From Agriotes lineatus (Eukaryota; Arthropoda; Insecta; Coleoptera; Elateridae), in the NCBI GenBank assembly GCA_940337035.1, contig OW679197.1, forward strand, positions 41,918,466 to 41,982,465: a stretch of 64,000 nucleotides of DNA, in the 5' to 3' direction. Within the stretch, counting starts at the first letter, position 1; the number at the start of each line of letters is the position of its first letter. A program made the position numbers and the translations under genes. Positions 1-11,265 of this stretch are shown here, in pieces. The notes under the pieces are model-generated. The model saw only the letters and a list, made by a program, of their open reading frames with translations. It did no database searches and was not told where the DNA came from.

Positions 1-1581
1 TTATTAAATTAGATCGCTGATTAATTATTGAAAATCAACATCCTAATTTTATATTAAATATCGAAAATAGTTATCACATAGCTACAGTACATTCTTTATT
101 AGGCGCATTGTGTCCTAACCCAAGCCTGTGATAATTACATTTAGCTTATTTATTAGCTGGTGTAATTATAATTAAATCTAGGTCGTTAGTAAACAACAAT
201 ATTTATAAATGTTTGCAGTAAAGTTTGTCATTTTGCACAAGTCAATAAAACTGTAACAAAACAAGAAATAAATTAGTGTCTTTAAATGCTATTACATCTA
301 ATTAAATTTCCCATTTTATGCCAGTTTCGTAGTAGAATTTGCTTTAAATTTGGTAGTAAATAGTTCAAAAATTATGTTTCAGATCATACAGTAGTTTATA
401 GCATTTCATAACCGTGTTATCTATTTATTATTTTGCAATCATGTCATTTGAATTTCGCAAATGCTCTCTTAGTAATTTCGTTATTGTCACACATGTTGCA
501 CTAATGACGCAGTCTTTGCGTGAAGCTTGGAATTACGTGAAATGACTAGTCAAGTTACGAAATAAAATAATATGGGACCAATCAACCATGTATCTTAAAT
601 AATGTTTTTAGATGTTATTTTTGTCTAAAATCTACCGTGGTAAAAATACATACATTTTATTAAAATAAGTACAGATTTGGGCATTATTTGAATTAGAAAC
701 TAGAAAGCTGCACTGGAAACGAATTTAAAATATATTATGAATATCGTTTTTTAATTTTTTAAAGTAAATGCAGACAACTACTGTAACGAAAACACTCACA
801 AACTGTATTACTATACTATATATGTATACTCCTTGAGATTTTTTTCGGATTTAAGTATTCGTGTTAGTTTAGCGCTTAAAAGAATTTTATTAACTTTAGT
901 TTTATCAACGAATTGAAACTTTATTCTTGTATTGATTTAAAAAAAATATTTGCAAACTTGCAGGTTGTACGATAAGTATAAACACGTGCTAATAAATGCG
1001 ACGTTATTAACGAGTTTTATTAGGAAATCAATCAAAGCAAAAGAGCAAATTAAACATAAAATAATCAAATCAACTTATTATTTTGTTATGTACAAATTAA
1101 TTAGACAGTTAAAGATTATATACATCGAGCGAAAATCGAATAGATTCTTAAAAGTAATTATTCAATTCGTGTATTACGAGTATAAATAACTTCTATGAAA
1201 CGTAGTAAAACGATAATATATATCATGTTTTCCTAGAGATTGCTCATTTAATGACTAATTACACACTTCTTTAAGCTTTGCTATGCCGATGCGTTATTAT
1301 CTGAGAAGAACCAATACAATTATTTATTTGTAAGATTATTATTTTCGATCTCACTTTTAGCCTGAAACAATGATTTCATATTTACACACACATTTCTGTC
1401 TTCTTTCAGGCAACACATTGCAATCACAATATGAAATGAAATTTTGTTTATTTTTAAGCTGTCCAAGATTAATACCAAAGTAAAATCTTAGACTGAGATG
1501 TATTGACTATGAGGAACTTATTTTTGTCTAAAACTGTACTTAAGTACGCTATTAGTAGGGTACATTAGTTAGTAATATAAG
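1..1581. other. AT-rich stretch, no gene seen
   Basis: No coding similarity, RNA gene or clear repeat was recognised. A 79-codon open frame at 950-1189 (+) is lysine/isoleucine-rich, as expected of chance frames in AT-rich DNA, and has no motif. Confidence 0.6.
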
Positions 1582-1843
1582 TTTATCTACTCCTACTGCA
1601 CAATGGCCATGCATTATGATTCATAATTTACGGTTTGTAGCCAATCATAAAATTCTATTTTCATTATTCAATAGTTTGCAAATTCCAACCAATCAGAAAA
1701 TTCTATTTTCATTATTCAATAGGTTGTAGCCAATCACAAAATGCATTCTTATTATTAAATGACTTTTGAAGTTAACAGCTGTCACAAATGTCATAATTCT
1801 GAAATATGAACACAATGCTCCTATTGCATAGGAGTAGATAAAA
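1582..1843. mobile_element. Short inverted-repeat element (MITE), family TTTATCTACTCC
   Basis: The left end reads TTTATCTACTCCTA and the right end is its near complement, TAGGAGTAGATAAA, giving a 262-bp element without coding capacity. A second element at 3269-3613 has related ends, so this is a repeated family. The interior holds three CCAAT-containing repeats. It abuts the hairpin at 1843-1972 directly. Confidence 0.75.
1641..1745. repeat. Three degenerate tandem units with CCAATC
   Basis: CCAATC followed by an A-rich run and TTCTATTTTCATTATTCAAT recurs at 1641, 1689 and 1730 (spacing 48 and 41 bases). The units lie inside the short inverted-repeat element. CCAAT is a known promoter motif, but regulatory use here is not shown. 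Confidence 0.6.
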
Positions 1844-1972
1844 TATCGTATTATATTCGCGATTATGGCAATTATTCACTCAGATGACTTGCGCCACGCG
1901 CCTTCGGCTTGTGGCGCAAATGTCATCTTCGTGAATAATGGCTGCCATAATCGCTCATATAATAATATACTA
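1843..1972. repeat. Long hairpin with CTTCGG apex
   Basis: Two ~55-base arms (ATTATATTCGCGATTATGGC on the left, with its complement near 1950-1970 on the right) meet at a GC-rich apex, GCGCCTTCGGCTTGTGGCGC, near 1900-1917. Only scattered mismatches are seen. It is one of several hairpins in the window with unrelated arms and a similar apex (see 3281, 21166). Confidence 0.8.
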
Positions 1973-2215
1973 TTTCTATACATGGTGACTTTAATAGTTT
2001 TCGAAAAAAAATCACGTTAGTTTTTCTAAAAACGTACACCCTTTTACGGTATTTATTAAAAGTTATGTTAACATGACATTAATACAAATATTAATAAATA
2101 CAGGCTTATTTGGCTTTTAGTTATTATATTTATTCAAACTTATCTGTGGCTCTCAAACTTTTTTAGAAAAACTTTAACCTGCTTTTACGAAAACTAAACG
2201 TTTTTGTATAAGACA

Positions 2216-2365
2216 TTAGGGAGTTTTTGCACAACGTCACGTTAAAATAACGTTACGTTAAAATCGAAAGATTTAATTTTGATTGGCTGTATCGTGGACG
2301 TCGCTAGGTAACATAGGCTTTAACGTGCCGTCATTTTAGGGGAACGTTATGCAAAAACTCCCTAA
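2216..2365. mobile_element. 150-bp MITE with TTAGGGAGTTTTTGCA ends
   Basis: TTAGGGAGTTTTTGCACAAC at the left is matched by its complement at the right, GTTATGCAAAAACTCCCTAA. There is no open frame of note. A TA or TTA target duplication is possible but merges with the ends. Confidence 0.8.
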
Positions 2366-2503
2366 AATTGGATTAATCATGTTACTTTAACGTCCTTTTT
2401 TACCAGTTAAAATATTTGAATAGCTATTAAAGTCATCTGTATATTTTTGTTTTGTTATTTTTGACTTGACTTTAGTTAGAATTATATTATGTTAAATTTT
2501 GAA

Positions 2504-3203
2504 TACAGGGCGGCCGTGAAAGTTGGGTACGTATTTTATCAACATTAACTACATACAAGTAGTGACGATTTTTCAAATAAAATGTTTTCCTAAAAGGCCA
2601 AATAAAAAAGTAACGGTCCTGTAAAGTTGAATAAAAAAGTATTATTTTTAATGTGTTTCTGAACAATCTGTGTAGTATTATGGAAGAAATAATTTTACGT
2701 AAAAAAGTTCTCTTGACATATTTAGCTCAACATAGTCGTTTTTGAGGTATACTCAAAAATGCATTTCAGTGCAGTATTGCTTCAATGGTCACATTATTTA
2801 AAAATAGCTGCAAAACGACTGTATTGAGCTAAAAATGTCAAGAAAATTTTATTATGTAAAATTAAGTTTCCGTCCATAAGAACAAGCGTATTTAAAAAAT
2901 GTGGTTTTAATTATTTTTTTTTGTTACACTCATTTCGTAAACTCCCCTAACTACGCCACTGTTCAAACTAAAACTTTACTCTATTAAATTATATCTTTAT
3001 TCGAACCTAATTTACCCAGTAAAAGTTAAATATAAATCTCTGATCGATTTTAATAAAAATATTTTTTTAATGAAATTTACAGGGCCGTACCTTTTTAATT
3101 TGGCCTTTTACGAAAAAAATTTATTTGAAAATTCGTCACTATTTCTTATGTAGTTAATGTTGGTAAAATAATATATTCACTCAGCTTTCACGACCACTCT
3201 GTA
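2504..3203. mobile_element. 700-bp foldback element, TACAGGG ends
   Basis: The first ~150 bases (from TACAGGGCGGCCGTGAAAGT) are repeated inverted at the right end (AGTGGTCGTGAAAGC on the complementary strand). Both arms share CAACATTAACTACAT and AAGGCCAAAT. A second inverted pair is nested inside (TTGACATATTTAGCTCAA near 2713 against its complement near 2830). No transposase is present, so it is non-autonomous. The ends resemble those of the elements at 5036, 13394 and 21385. Confidence 0.8.
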
Positions 3204-3280
3204 TGTAATTATTTACAGGTAAGTATATTGGTTTTATTAATGTTCTAAAGGTTGTGAGATAATAGCTATTTACTATCCAA

Positions 3281-3382
3281 GTGGGATAACAGCATCATTA
3301 ATATACGTGTGTGTAAGTTACAAACGAGTGCGTAGCTCGAGTTATGTAAGCACACAAGTATATTAATGATGCATTATCACAC
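3281..3382. repeat. Hairpin with CTCGAG apex
   Basis: GCATCATTAATATACGTGTG on the left pairs with CACAAGTATATTAATGATGC on the right around the apex ACGAGTGCGTAGCTCGAG. The arms are unrelated to the other CTCG-type hairpins in the window. Confidence 0.75.
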
Positions 3383-3486
3383 ATGTATTGTACAAAATTT
3401 TATCTACGACTGCCTAAAATTGAGAAAAGTGCATTAAGAAAAATGTCAGATCTGTCATTTTCAAAGATATTTTAGTAGGCAAATGT

Positions 3487-3585
3487 CATTACACAACTCA
3501 GTTGCGTAATGAAACCATTACATAACTGAGTGGTGTAATGAGCTTCATTACCTAACTGAAATAGTGTCAAATGAGTGACGTAATG
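3487..3585. repeat. Three tandem quasi-palindromic units CATTAC...GTAATG
   Basis: Units at 3487-3511 and 3516-3540 are each 25 bases, and 3546-3585 is an expanded third unit. Each starts CATTAC, ends GTAATG and has AACTCAGTT or a variant in the middle, so each unit is nearly its own reverse complement. The layout resembles an array of dyad-symmetric binding sites; that is inference only. Confidence 0.7.
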
Positions 3586-3613
3586 AGTTACTTATCCCAC
3601 TGGAGTAGATAAA

Positions 3614-5035
3614 CAATATTATTTTCCAGAGTACCATTCTGTGAAATTTTATTTATAGACCTACTGGAAACTAAAACCATCCTTTAAGTTTTTAAACAAT
3701 TTGTTAAATTGGTAAACCGAAACACCCACACAACGCCTTCCAGACGCATGTACTTCAAACACTCGATATAAACGACTCGAAATACTTCCAAATCGAGTGT
3801 TAGGCTCTGTGAATAGATTTTGAAAAACATGTTCTGATTCAAGCCCGCTGCAGTATTTCATGGCTAACCTTTTGACCATCGACGAATCATTAAATATTTA
3901 TGATAAAGATGTTTATGCTCCCAAGTTATTTACTTACTACATCGCAACAAAGACGACTAGGCATTTTGAATCAATCGACGATTTGTTGGTTTAAATCACA
4001 GCTTCACTTCAAAATATTTACGTTTTCCAACTTTAAGATCTGAGGTCTAAATTAAACTCTATTAAATAATATCCGCCGTAATTCGCATCTGGGTCTCGTT
4101 AAAGATCGAGTGGTCTGTCGAATTTACTTACAATCTCTAGGTCACTAGTGACCAGTTTAAATTTTTAAAGTATTTTTAAATGCAGATATTTGAATTTCGA
4201 CCTGTTTCGAGCTGAACTAACAGTTTAAATTGTTCTTAGTCTTTTATATTTTTCAACCCACAGCAATATTGTGGTTTGAAAAACAATAGGAATATTCAAC
4301 CTCAAAAGTCAAGTTATTAAATGTTATTCGTTCTTAAGCCACAAGAAACCATTCTTGAAGTCCATTTTAATCTATTACCCTTTTCAACAGGAATTTATTG
4401 ATAATAAATAGATGAACAATACGTGTTACAATCATGTATTAGTTTATAAACTGTTACATCACCTGAACTACTTACATCTCTATTAATTTTGGCCTGACTT
4501 GTTGTGGAAGCAAAACTTAAATGGCAAATATATATTGCATATTTCATAGTTTTTAGAAACTAGTTAAAAAAGGTAAAATGTTTAAAATTTCTTTTAACAT
4601 AATCTCGTGAATTTTATCAATTTTTTAAATAATTTGTATATACTTTTTAAAGATACGCAATGTTGTAGCTTTAGGTTTCAACTCTAATAAATGACGTTTG
4701 TCACAGAAATGTTATTTCTCGTTGTTTTCTTTTTGGAATTATCTTGGTGAACTTAATAGAAATAATTGAATTCTGAAACAATGGATTTCTAAAAGTAGCA
4801 AGTTTTATGTAAGTATTACGAAACCGCTTTATTTGTTACATTTTAATGTGATAGAACGCCCTTTAATGTTCGTTAGTGATGTTGAACTTTACCCTAAAGG
4901 GTTGTTTTGAAGTATAGTGAACTACGTACATATCAGCTAGTGCTGGATTATTTCCTGACTTTTATATGTGTAACTGCTTTTCAAACGAGTACAGAAAATA
5001 TTGGTGGATTATGGTTAATTCTAAATTTTTCTATA
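3614..5035. other. No gene recognised; one short palindrome
   Basis: A 72-codon minus-strand frame at 3661-3879 has mixed composition (SSRLYRVFEVHASGRRC), but I recognise no family and see no splice or start context. A near-perfect 36-bp palindrome lies at about 4249-4285 (TTTTTCAACCCACAGCAAT on its left half). The rest is plain AT-rich sequence. Confidence 0.45.
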
Positions 5036-5504
5036 TACAGGGTGTTTCAAAATTGTATGACACTTTTCTAAGGATGCATTCTCTAAGTCAAAACATTGAT
5101 CAGAAATTATTTTTTAAGGAAGTTACAGTCTTGTGAAAGGCAATAGCTGAAGCTGAAGCAAATTTGATATTATTTGGCATATCCAGGCGACTTTTAATGT
5201 TGAATTGTATGACGTTTAAAAAAGTTTGTATAGTGTATGCAAATGGGGCGGGGGTGGGGGGAGGGGGAGTTTATTATATCTTTTTACAGTCAAAATCTCT
5301 CTTAATTTTTACACAAAAAAGGTACTTTTGTTTAGAATTGCTAAGAACAGCAGTTTTCGAAAAATGTGAACCTTAAAATTGAAATTTGCTTCTTGTGGCT
5401 GTAGCTCCATTAAGATACAATTTCGAAGCAGTGGTTTGCTTAAGCATGTTTACTTATAGAACATGTCTGTAAAATATTCATGCACAATTTTGAAACATCC
5501 TGTA
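5036..5504. mobile_element. Inverted-repeat element with TACAGGGTGTTTCAAAAT ends
   Basis: The left end TACAGGGTGTTTCAAAATTG is matched by the complement of CAATTTTGAAACATCCTGTA at the right, defining ~469 bp. Frames inside lack transposase motifs. It contains the G-quadruplex motif at 5245-5267. Confidence 0.75.
5245..5267 (+). promoter_or_regulatory. G-quadruplex motif
   Basis: Four G-runs of 4, 5, 6 and 5 are separated by single bases (C, T, A). This fits the strictest G4 pattern and stands out in an AT-rich region. It sits in the middle of a mobile element, so its role, if any, belongs to the element. Confidence 0.8.
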
Positions 5505-8500
5505 TTAAAGAAAATCTTTTTTCTGTTATAAACCATAGTTTTACAAACAAGAAGTCGTAATTTTGAAGTTGCAGATATGTTTGTTTTCGCTGTTTTCCAT
5601 TTATATGGAAATACAATGGTTTTCGGAAAAAATCGAATGAAATTACGCAATAGTATACTTTTTGGAATTTTGAATTAAAATATCGCAACATACACACATC
5701 GTACACCTTTCCTGCAAACTGCAAAATCCATATAATAGTTGTTTGGTTATATTCCGTGCGATTAACTTAAGTCATGATCTAATATATAATGTATTCGTTT
5801 TTTAATTAACCTTGTATTAACGCCGTGAGGTAATTTTTAAGGTCAAAACAAAGTTAGTAATAATTGCTAATTATCTAAATGTTTATTTGAAAGTATATTT
5901 GCACGCAAAGATTTGTGGTATTTTATTTTTCCTCCAATTTTGTATAATTCTTAAAACTCAGATTGAATTTACTACGTTCTATGCGGTTCTTAATCTTGAT
6001 TTCTTATATATTTAAAAATAACAATTTATAGTAGTATTGTCAATGACTTAAGGGGTAGATTAAATTGCAAAAAAGTATTTGCCAGTTTTTATAATAAGTG
6101 TAAAATTTACAAATATACATTTTTGGGGATGATTTAGATTATATAATTTATATTATAACTAAAATGGAAAACATGCAATAATATTTCAAAGTTTTTAAAA
6201 ATGAAGTGTTAACATTTTTTCAGTCATATTTATATTAGAAATTCTTTTTATAAGAAAATATTTATATATGAACTCGGACAAGAAATATTAACAACTGGCA
6301 CACCACCTAAATTCAACTTCTGTTACTAACGCGCAACACATGAAAAAAGAAAATGTTAACACTTCAACTATGTTAGCAAAACCACTTAAGAAAATTAAAG
6401 GCAAATTACATATCTGATTTCAACTTACCGTATCCTCAATATTGCTACTCCTGCTAAGAACCATATTGAACAGTAAAACTCAAGTTCAGATTCCGAAAAT
6501 AATCGACACGTATGTGGAACACTCAAAAAAACATTTACATCAACGATTCACTTCTTGAAAACAGTTCTGGCTTTTGTAAAATATCCAAAAGCTGCAATAA
6601 CTGCTAAATATCCGACTTCAAAGTATTTTGGAGCGCCGAGTACCGCGCTCTCCGATTGCCTTCAACTCAATGTGGTTCCTCCTCTTTCTAAAGTCACGGC
6701 CTACTTTACAACACTCGCAAGCAAGAGGCAAGAAACAAGTGAAAGATAAACAGGCAGTCAACCAGACAAATTGTATCTGGTTTTGTATTTTTTTTCCTGT
6801 TCTAAGAAACACATGTCCCCAACGACCACCGGGTGTGTAGGGGATCTTTCTTTTTTCGATTGTTGCTAATTTTATTTCATTTTTTAGATTTCCCACCGCT
6901 AAACAGTTTAAAATGTAATTTATAGTGGTTATAATAGTTATAATAGTTATATATAATATAGGATGTATAAAAAGTAAATTAATAACAAATAAAGAAAATC
7001 ATTTGCTTCAGTGTGTTGCCTTTGATGAATTTAAAAATAATTTTAAAAATTCTAGAAGAGGCGAATTTAAATAGTAACATTTTATTTAAATACCATACAG
7101 TTATATACTTATTTTTATTATTTTTCTAAAACATTTGCAGGTATTTTAGCAAAGTTTTTAAAGCAATAATATCACGGTGATTACAATATGATCATCTTTG
7201 GTTAAATAGCTGTACCTGTAAACGTAATTGATAGTATTACGTTTCATTGAGCTTTACCCAAATTACCTACGGAATTACATAAAGTAATAATTAATATTAA
7301 GCCAAAAAGCGAAACCTCCACTTTGGATAACTTTGTTAAAAATAATGGAATCTGGCATTGGAAATGCGGAACATTTCAGTATATTGCTTAAAATGGCGAA
7401 ATAACTAAAACCAGATCAAGTTTTTATGGATTATTTCAATTTTAATATCCTCATCCTGCCAGTTTTTAAAAAATATACAAAGTGTACTACTACTTTATTG
7501 ATTGCTTGATTTATTACATAATCATTAAATTTAAAAGAAATTATTATCTTGGCAAACGTCCTTAATTCGGAAGACTTCCTACGCTGGGTCAAATATTAAC
7601 TAAAATATTTCTAATTTTTTTCTGCGAACATCTTCAATGCTGGATGTTATGATAACTTCTGTGGAAAACAGAGAATAGTGTTCACTTTAGGAATATCATA
7701 TAAACGTTTGGTTGGTCGTAAGCAGCTCTACAATTTATTTTGAAGTCGAAACCTTTAAGAGGTGTAATGGGTTCCACACACTAGAAATTTGCGTTTTGTT
7801 AGAAATATTTATTAATCTGTAGCCGACAATTTTACCGCACTCTGTGTAATCTTTGACAATAGAGTTGATCCACACTCGTTCATTACTTAGGTACAGATTA
7901 GTTGTTGAAATTCAAATCTTGTATCGTTCTACTGTAATGTAAATCATTAAACAAATGGACACTGCTATTTACTTTGTATCTCAATAAAATGTGCACGAGC
8001 TCCTCCAATAAAGGCTGGCAACTGTAAACGCACAAAAACTTGAGCCGATAAATATGGGTATAGACATATTAGGAAAACGCTCATTATAAATACCCTTAAG
8101 ATCTTCATAGCAATAATTTATATGCGCACTAGTTGCCTGTCAACTGTGAAGGTTTCTGGTTCGACAAAATGGCGGTGCTGATCATTGCTGTATATGAAAA
8201 TATATTTTTTCGAGAATCTTTATAACTATAACCGTTTAACTATAATTGTTTCTTTCTTTCGTATTGCTGAAATTTTAAAGTTAAGTTAAAGTTTAAAGTT
8301 TATGTGTAGTATTACATTTAATTAAAATATTTTGAAATTTATAGGTTAATAGTTGTATTTTATACTACATAGGCGACTTAATGATTGCCTAAAAATTGAC
8401 ATAGCAAAAAACCTGTAACCAACAATGGTAGGAGATTAAATATACAAATGTAAATAGTTTAGGAAATTCTATGAGAACTGAATTTTTCTAATATTTTAGT

Positions 8501-8676
8501 CAAAAGACTATAAGAGACATTGTGCAAAAGCGTCCTTTTGTGGAAATTTTTAACTGAATCGGTGAAGTAAGTTTTTTGGGCTTATTCAGTTATTACCTTA
8601 AATATCCCGTCATAAGACGGGAAGGGTTTTTGATTACATTCAGTCTTTTTTCTTCTAGCACCTTTAGCCTTTTTAT
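5505..8676. other. No gene recognised; minor inverted repeat and a GC-richer patch
   Basis: A pair GAAGTGTTAACATTTTTTC (about 6204) and its complement (about 6346) brackets ~170 bp and may be a small element. A less AT-rich patch at about 6580-6895 is open on both strands (a 92-codon minus frame with YTPGGRWGHVFLRTGK); I cannot assign it to a family. The remainder shows nothing. Confidence 0.4.
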
Positions 8677-8815
8677 TACTTCCCTCGTCTAAAAGACAAA
8701 GGAAGTATTGTAGTCGCGAAAAATCACCTTCCGAGATTTCTTCAGATCTTCACGTTTCGGGGTAGATGACGAAAAATAGGTTTTATCAAATTCGTCTATC
8801 TGTTTGTTCAGATTA
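8677..8815 (+). repeat. R1 repeat, 5' half only
   Basis: Starts TTACTTCCCTCGTCTAAAAG and continues through CCTTCCGAGATTTCTTCAGA and GATGACGAAAAATAGG to CTGTCTGTTTG-like sequence. It matches the fuller copies at 38508-38780 (reverse), 48878-49990 and 58858-59100. This copy stops where the transposase relic begins. Confidence 0.8.
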
Positions 8816-8945
8816 TCATGACAATATGAATGGAGAATTGTTTATAAGATGGTTGAAAAATCAGTTACTGCTTATTTTGAGCGAGCCATCTGTTAATGCC
8901 GTGGATAACGACTCTTCTCGTTCAGTGGTGATTAGTAAGGCTAGG
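8815..8945 (+). pseudogene. DDE transposase pseudogene, central part
   Basis: The plus frame reads DYHDNMNGELFIRWLKNQLL and then SVNAVDNDSSRS. This matches the middle of a widespread insect DDE-superfamily transposase, where a block with MNG and a tryptophan precedes the second catalytic aspartate in a V-x-D-N-A-S context. Here that Asp is kept (AVDND) but the flanking residues are altered. The N-terminal part is missing because the R1 repeat abuts it. The frame continues in the segment at 10803-11265 after about 1.9 kb of inserted palindromes. Confidence 0.7.
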
Positions 8946-9549
8946 ATTTTAGGTTGTAAAAAACTTCTTTTTAGGTACCTAAAATAGGTTATTACAAATC
9001 AAGGTTAGGTACTTAAAATAGGTTAAAGAAAATTAAAACAAACAAAATCTAAACATCTAGATTTATTTGCTAGTGTCAGAATAACAAATGAAATACATTT
9101 CAACATTTTCTACCGCAAATGAGTATCATTATCTGCGAATATATTTTCAGCCATACAAAGCTAAATTTATCTTCTACATAAATAGGTAATTGGTACAAAT
9201 TTGTAAATGAACCAATCATTGTTATCTATAGGTTCGTCGGGCTGTTGATTATTTGAAGTTTTAGTACGTTTTTCATAAACCCATATCCTGGATTTTTCTC
9301 CAAAACATTAGCTAATTTTTTAAAAGCATTTTCGCTTGGTTTGCTAGAAGTTCATTTCAAACAAGTTTGAATTTTATTAATTATTTCCGTTGAATTCGTT
9401 GACAGCCCTCGTTGTTCTAATTTCACAAACCCATCTATTAGCACACTAAAATGTATTTTTTTACTCCACTAAGCAACTATTTACCAGCTTAACAACCAGT
9501 CCGGTAGGTAAGTTTTTATGTCTTAGTCCGGTAACACTTAACAATGCTT
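8946..9549. other. AT-rich insert DNA, no gene seen
   Basis: This lies between the two halves of the transposase relic. A duplicated phrase, TAGGTACCTAAAATAGGTTA (8972 on) and a shortened copy about 35 bases later, is the only structure noticed. Confidence 0.4.
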
Positions 9550-9736
9550 GCGATTAGTGTTATACTTTTGGAAGTACTAAAGTATATTGTTGCTGGCACT
9601 GTCAATTTCTGTCACATTCGAGGTTAGGTTTTGCTTCAGTCTGGTACAAACTGACACAAAACTTAACGTCGAGACATAGACTGACAGTGCCACCAACAAT
9701 ACACTTCAGTAGTGTCAAACGTATAACACGAATCGC
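9550..9736. repeat. Nested palindrome: PAL134 core with extra outer arms
   Basis: The core contains TTCGAGGTTAGGTTTTGCTT and its inverted counterpart around AAACTGACACAAAACTTAAC. Outside the core, GCGATTAGTGTTATAC at the left pairs with GTATAACACGAATCGC at the right, adding ~40 bases to each arm. Six other copies of the core occur in the window. Confidence 0.8.
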
Positions 9737-9830
9737 ACCATTTTGAAAGCAAATTATTTGGAATTATTCTTTAATAATAAAAAAGGGTCTTGTTCTTTTT
9801 TGTTCAGTATATAAAAAAATATATAAAACC

Positions 9831-9947
9831 CAGGGCCGGTATTCGCATTAATGTCCTTGCTAGATCACTTCTCTCGATCTGACGAATTCGACTGTAATCT
9901 AGTAGATTACGGTACTTCGGCAATAAATGCTCGGCTACCGGCCTAAT
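9831..9947. repeat. Short inverted-repeat element with GGCCGGT ends
   Basis: AGGGCCGGTATTCGCATTAA at the left is partly complementary to TGCTCGGCTACCGGCCTA at the right. About 115 bp and imperfect. The ends resemble the CCCGTATTCATAGTCGTTC outer arms at 12582. Confidence 0.5.
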
Positions 9948-10039
9948 ATCGCAGTAGCTATTACATACAGTAAGTCTTATTTCAGCGATTTATGTTGAAA
10001 ACTAGTTTTCAAATGGCATTGCTACCTTTATTTAATAGC

Positions 10040-10168
10040 TATTTACGCAACAAGTGCTAAAAGTCGACGTTTATGCACGAGACATGAAAATTATGAAACG
10101 AAGCCCAAGGGTGAGTTTCATAACATGTCTCGTGCATAAATGACTTTTAGCACGCGTTGCATACAATA
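10040..10168. repeat. Hairpin with GAAACGAAGCCC apex
   Basis: Left arm GCAACAAGTGCTAAAAGTCG then TTTATGCACGAGACATG; right arm CATGTCTCGTGCATAAATGA then CTTTTAGCACGCGTTGC. Arms ~50 bases, nearly perfect. The apex GAAACGAAGCCCAAGGGTGA is itself partly self-complementary. Confidence 0.8.
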
Positions 10169-10477
10169 TTTTATCTACGACGTTAATTTTACTGTTATTA
10201 ATCCATAAATCCATTTAACAAAGGTTTGCATCTATGACAGTTAGAATTTATGTCATAATAAAGAGAGGGCCTTGGTACGCGGGCGAATGTTTGTGAAACC
10301 AATACTGTCAAAGTCAGTTATCAAAGGTAATTATTAATACTACACATCTGACTGTATTCATTACATAACGCTTTAATTATTTCAAAAATACTTTACCTGT
10401 AACGCAAGAAGCAACTAGAATAACTTTACAACCCCACTTCCAGTTCGAAATTGTAGTTTTATAACCTCACTTCACTT

Positions 10478-10604
10478 TTAGCACATGGCTGATTTCTTTA
10501 AACACGCAAAATTATAAAACATCACTTTTAGTGAAAAAAGCTAGCGCTAAAAGTGACGTTTTATAATTTAGCGTGTTTAAAATGAGATCAGCTGGTTACT
10601 TTTA
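10478..10604. repeat. Hairpin with GCTAGC apex
   Basis: TTTAAACACGCAAAATTATA and its inverted partner TATAATTTAGCGTGTTTAAA flank CACTTTTAGTGAAAAAAGCT near the centre. Arms ~55 bases. CTTTTAGCAC appears in this hairpin and in the one at 10040, so the two may be distant relatives. Confidence 0.75.
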
Positions 10605-10802
10605 GCCCATGTGCGTTAGTTTAGGTTAAAAAAGCTTGAAATAGGTATTATAGGTAATATCAAATTCCTATTAAACTATAAGATTTTTCGTGAAACGGAT
10701 TTATATACAGTTATTTATCCTATACCTACAACGGTCAGAAAATGTATTTTACCTAGAACCCGGGCCTTAGTGATTAGCAATCAACCCACAAGTAATTTGA
10801 AA

Positions 10803-11265
10803 AAATGACCTAATTAATTGCCTGCAGAAAAAGCAATTCAGTTTTCTAGAGAATTCTTTAAAAAGTGAATTATTGGCTCTCGCCAAATTACACGAAGAAC
10901 CCAAAAATATGTTGTCGACAACATTATCCAAGGAAATAGCCACTAAGTGCTGCGTCTACCCCCCAGGTCACTATAATTTTAATCTTATTGGGTTGGTATG
11001 GGATATCTGTAAAAATTATTGTGACCGACATATTGGTGAAAATGGTTACGATTGGGATCAAGTGTTAAAGGTGTAGCAAGATTCCTTAAATACGGTAACG
11101 GAAGAGATTTGAACTAAAAGTGTTAGACAGACCACATTATTAAACAATACTGGGATCAAGAACAAGTTATTGATCAAGTTAGACCACTAATTATAAACAT
11201 AGGCAGAGACAGTGAATTCGATTCTGAAAACTATTCTGATGGTACTTACTTGATATGGGTAACTT
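10803..11265 (+). pseudogene. DDE transposase pseudogene, C-terminal part
   Basis: The reading frame runs CLQKKQFSFLENSLKSELL, then YPPGHYNFNLIGLVWDICKN, then HIGENGYDWDQVLK. After a stop and frame changes it continues YWDQEQVIDQVRPLIINIG with an acidic tail (RDSEFDSENYSDG). This is the normal order of the C-terminal half of the transposase whose centre is at 8815-8945. In active relatives the last catalytic Glu follows N-P-I; here that position reads NLIGLVW, so Glu is replaced by Gly and the protein would be dead. Stops at about 11074 and 11114 confirm decay. Confidence 0.75.

Larger units (their letters stand above)
3269..3613. mobile_element. Composite short inverted-repeat element
   Basis: The ends TTTACTATCCAAGTGGGATA and the complement of TATCCCACTGGAGTAGATAA delimit ~345 bp. 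The right end matches the TTTATCTACTCC family at 1582. Inside are a hairpin (3281-3382) and three tandem palindromic units (3487-3585). It is non-coding. Confidence 0.7.
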
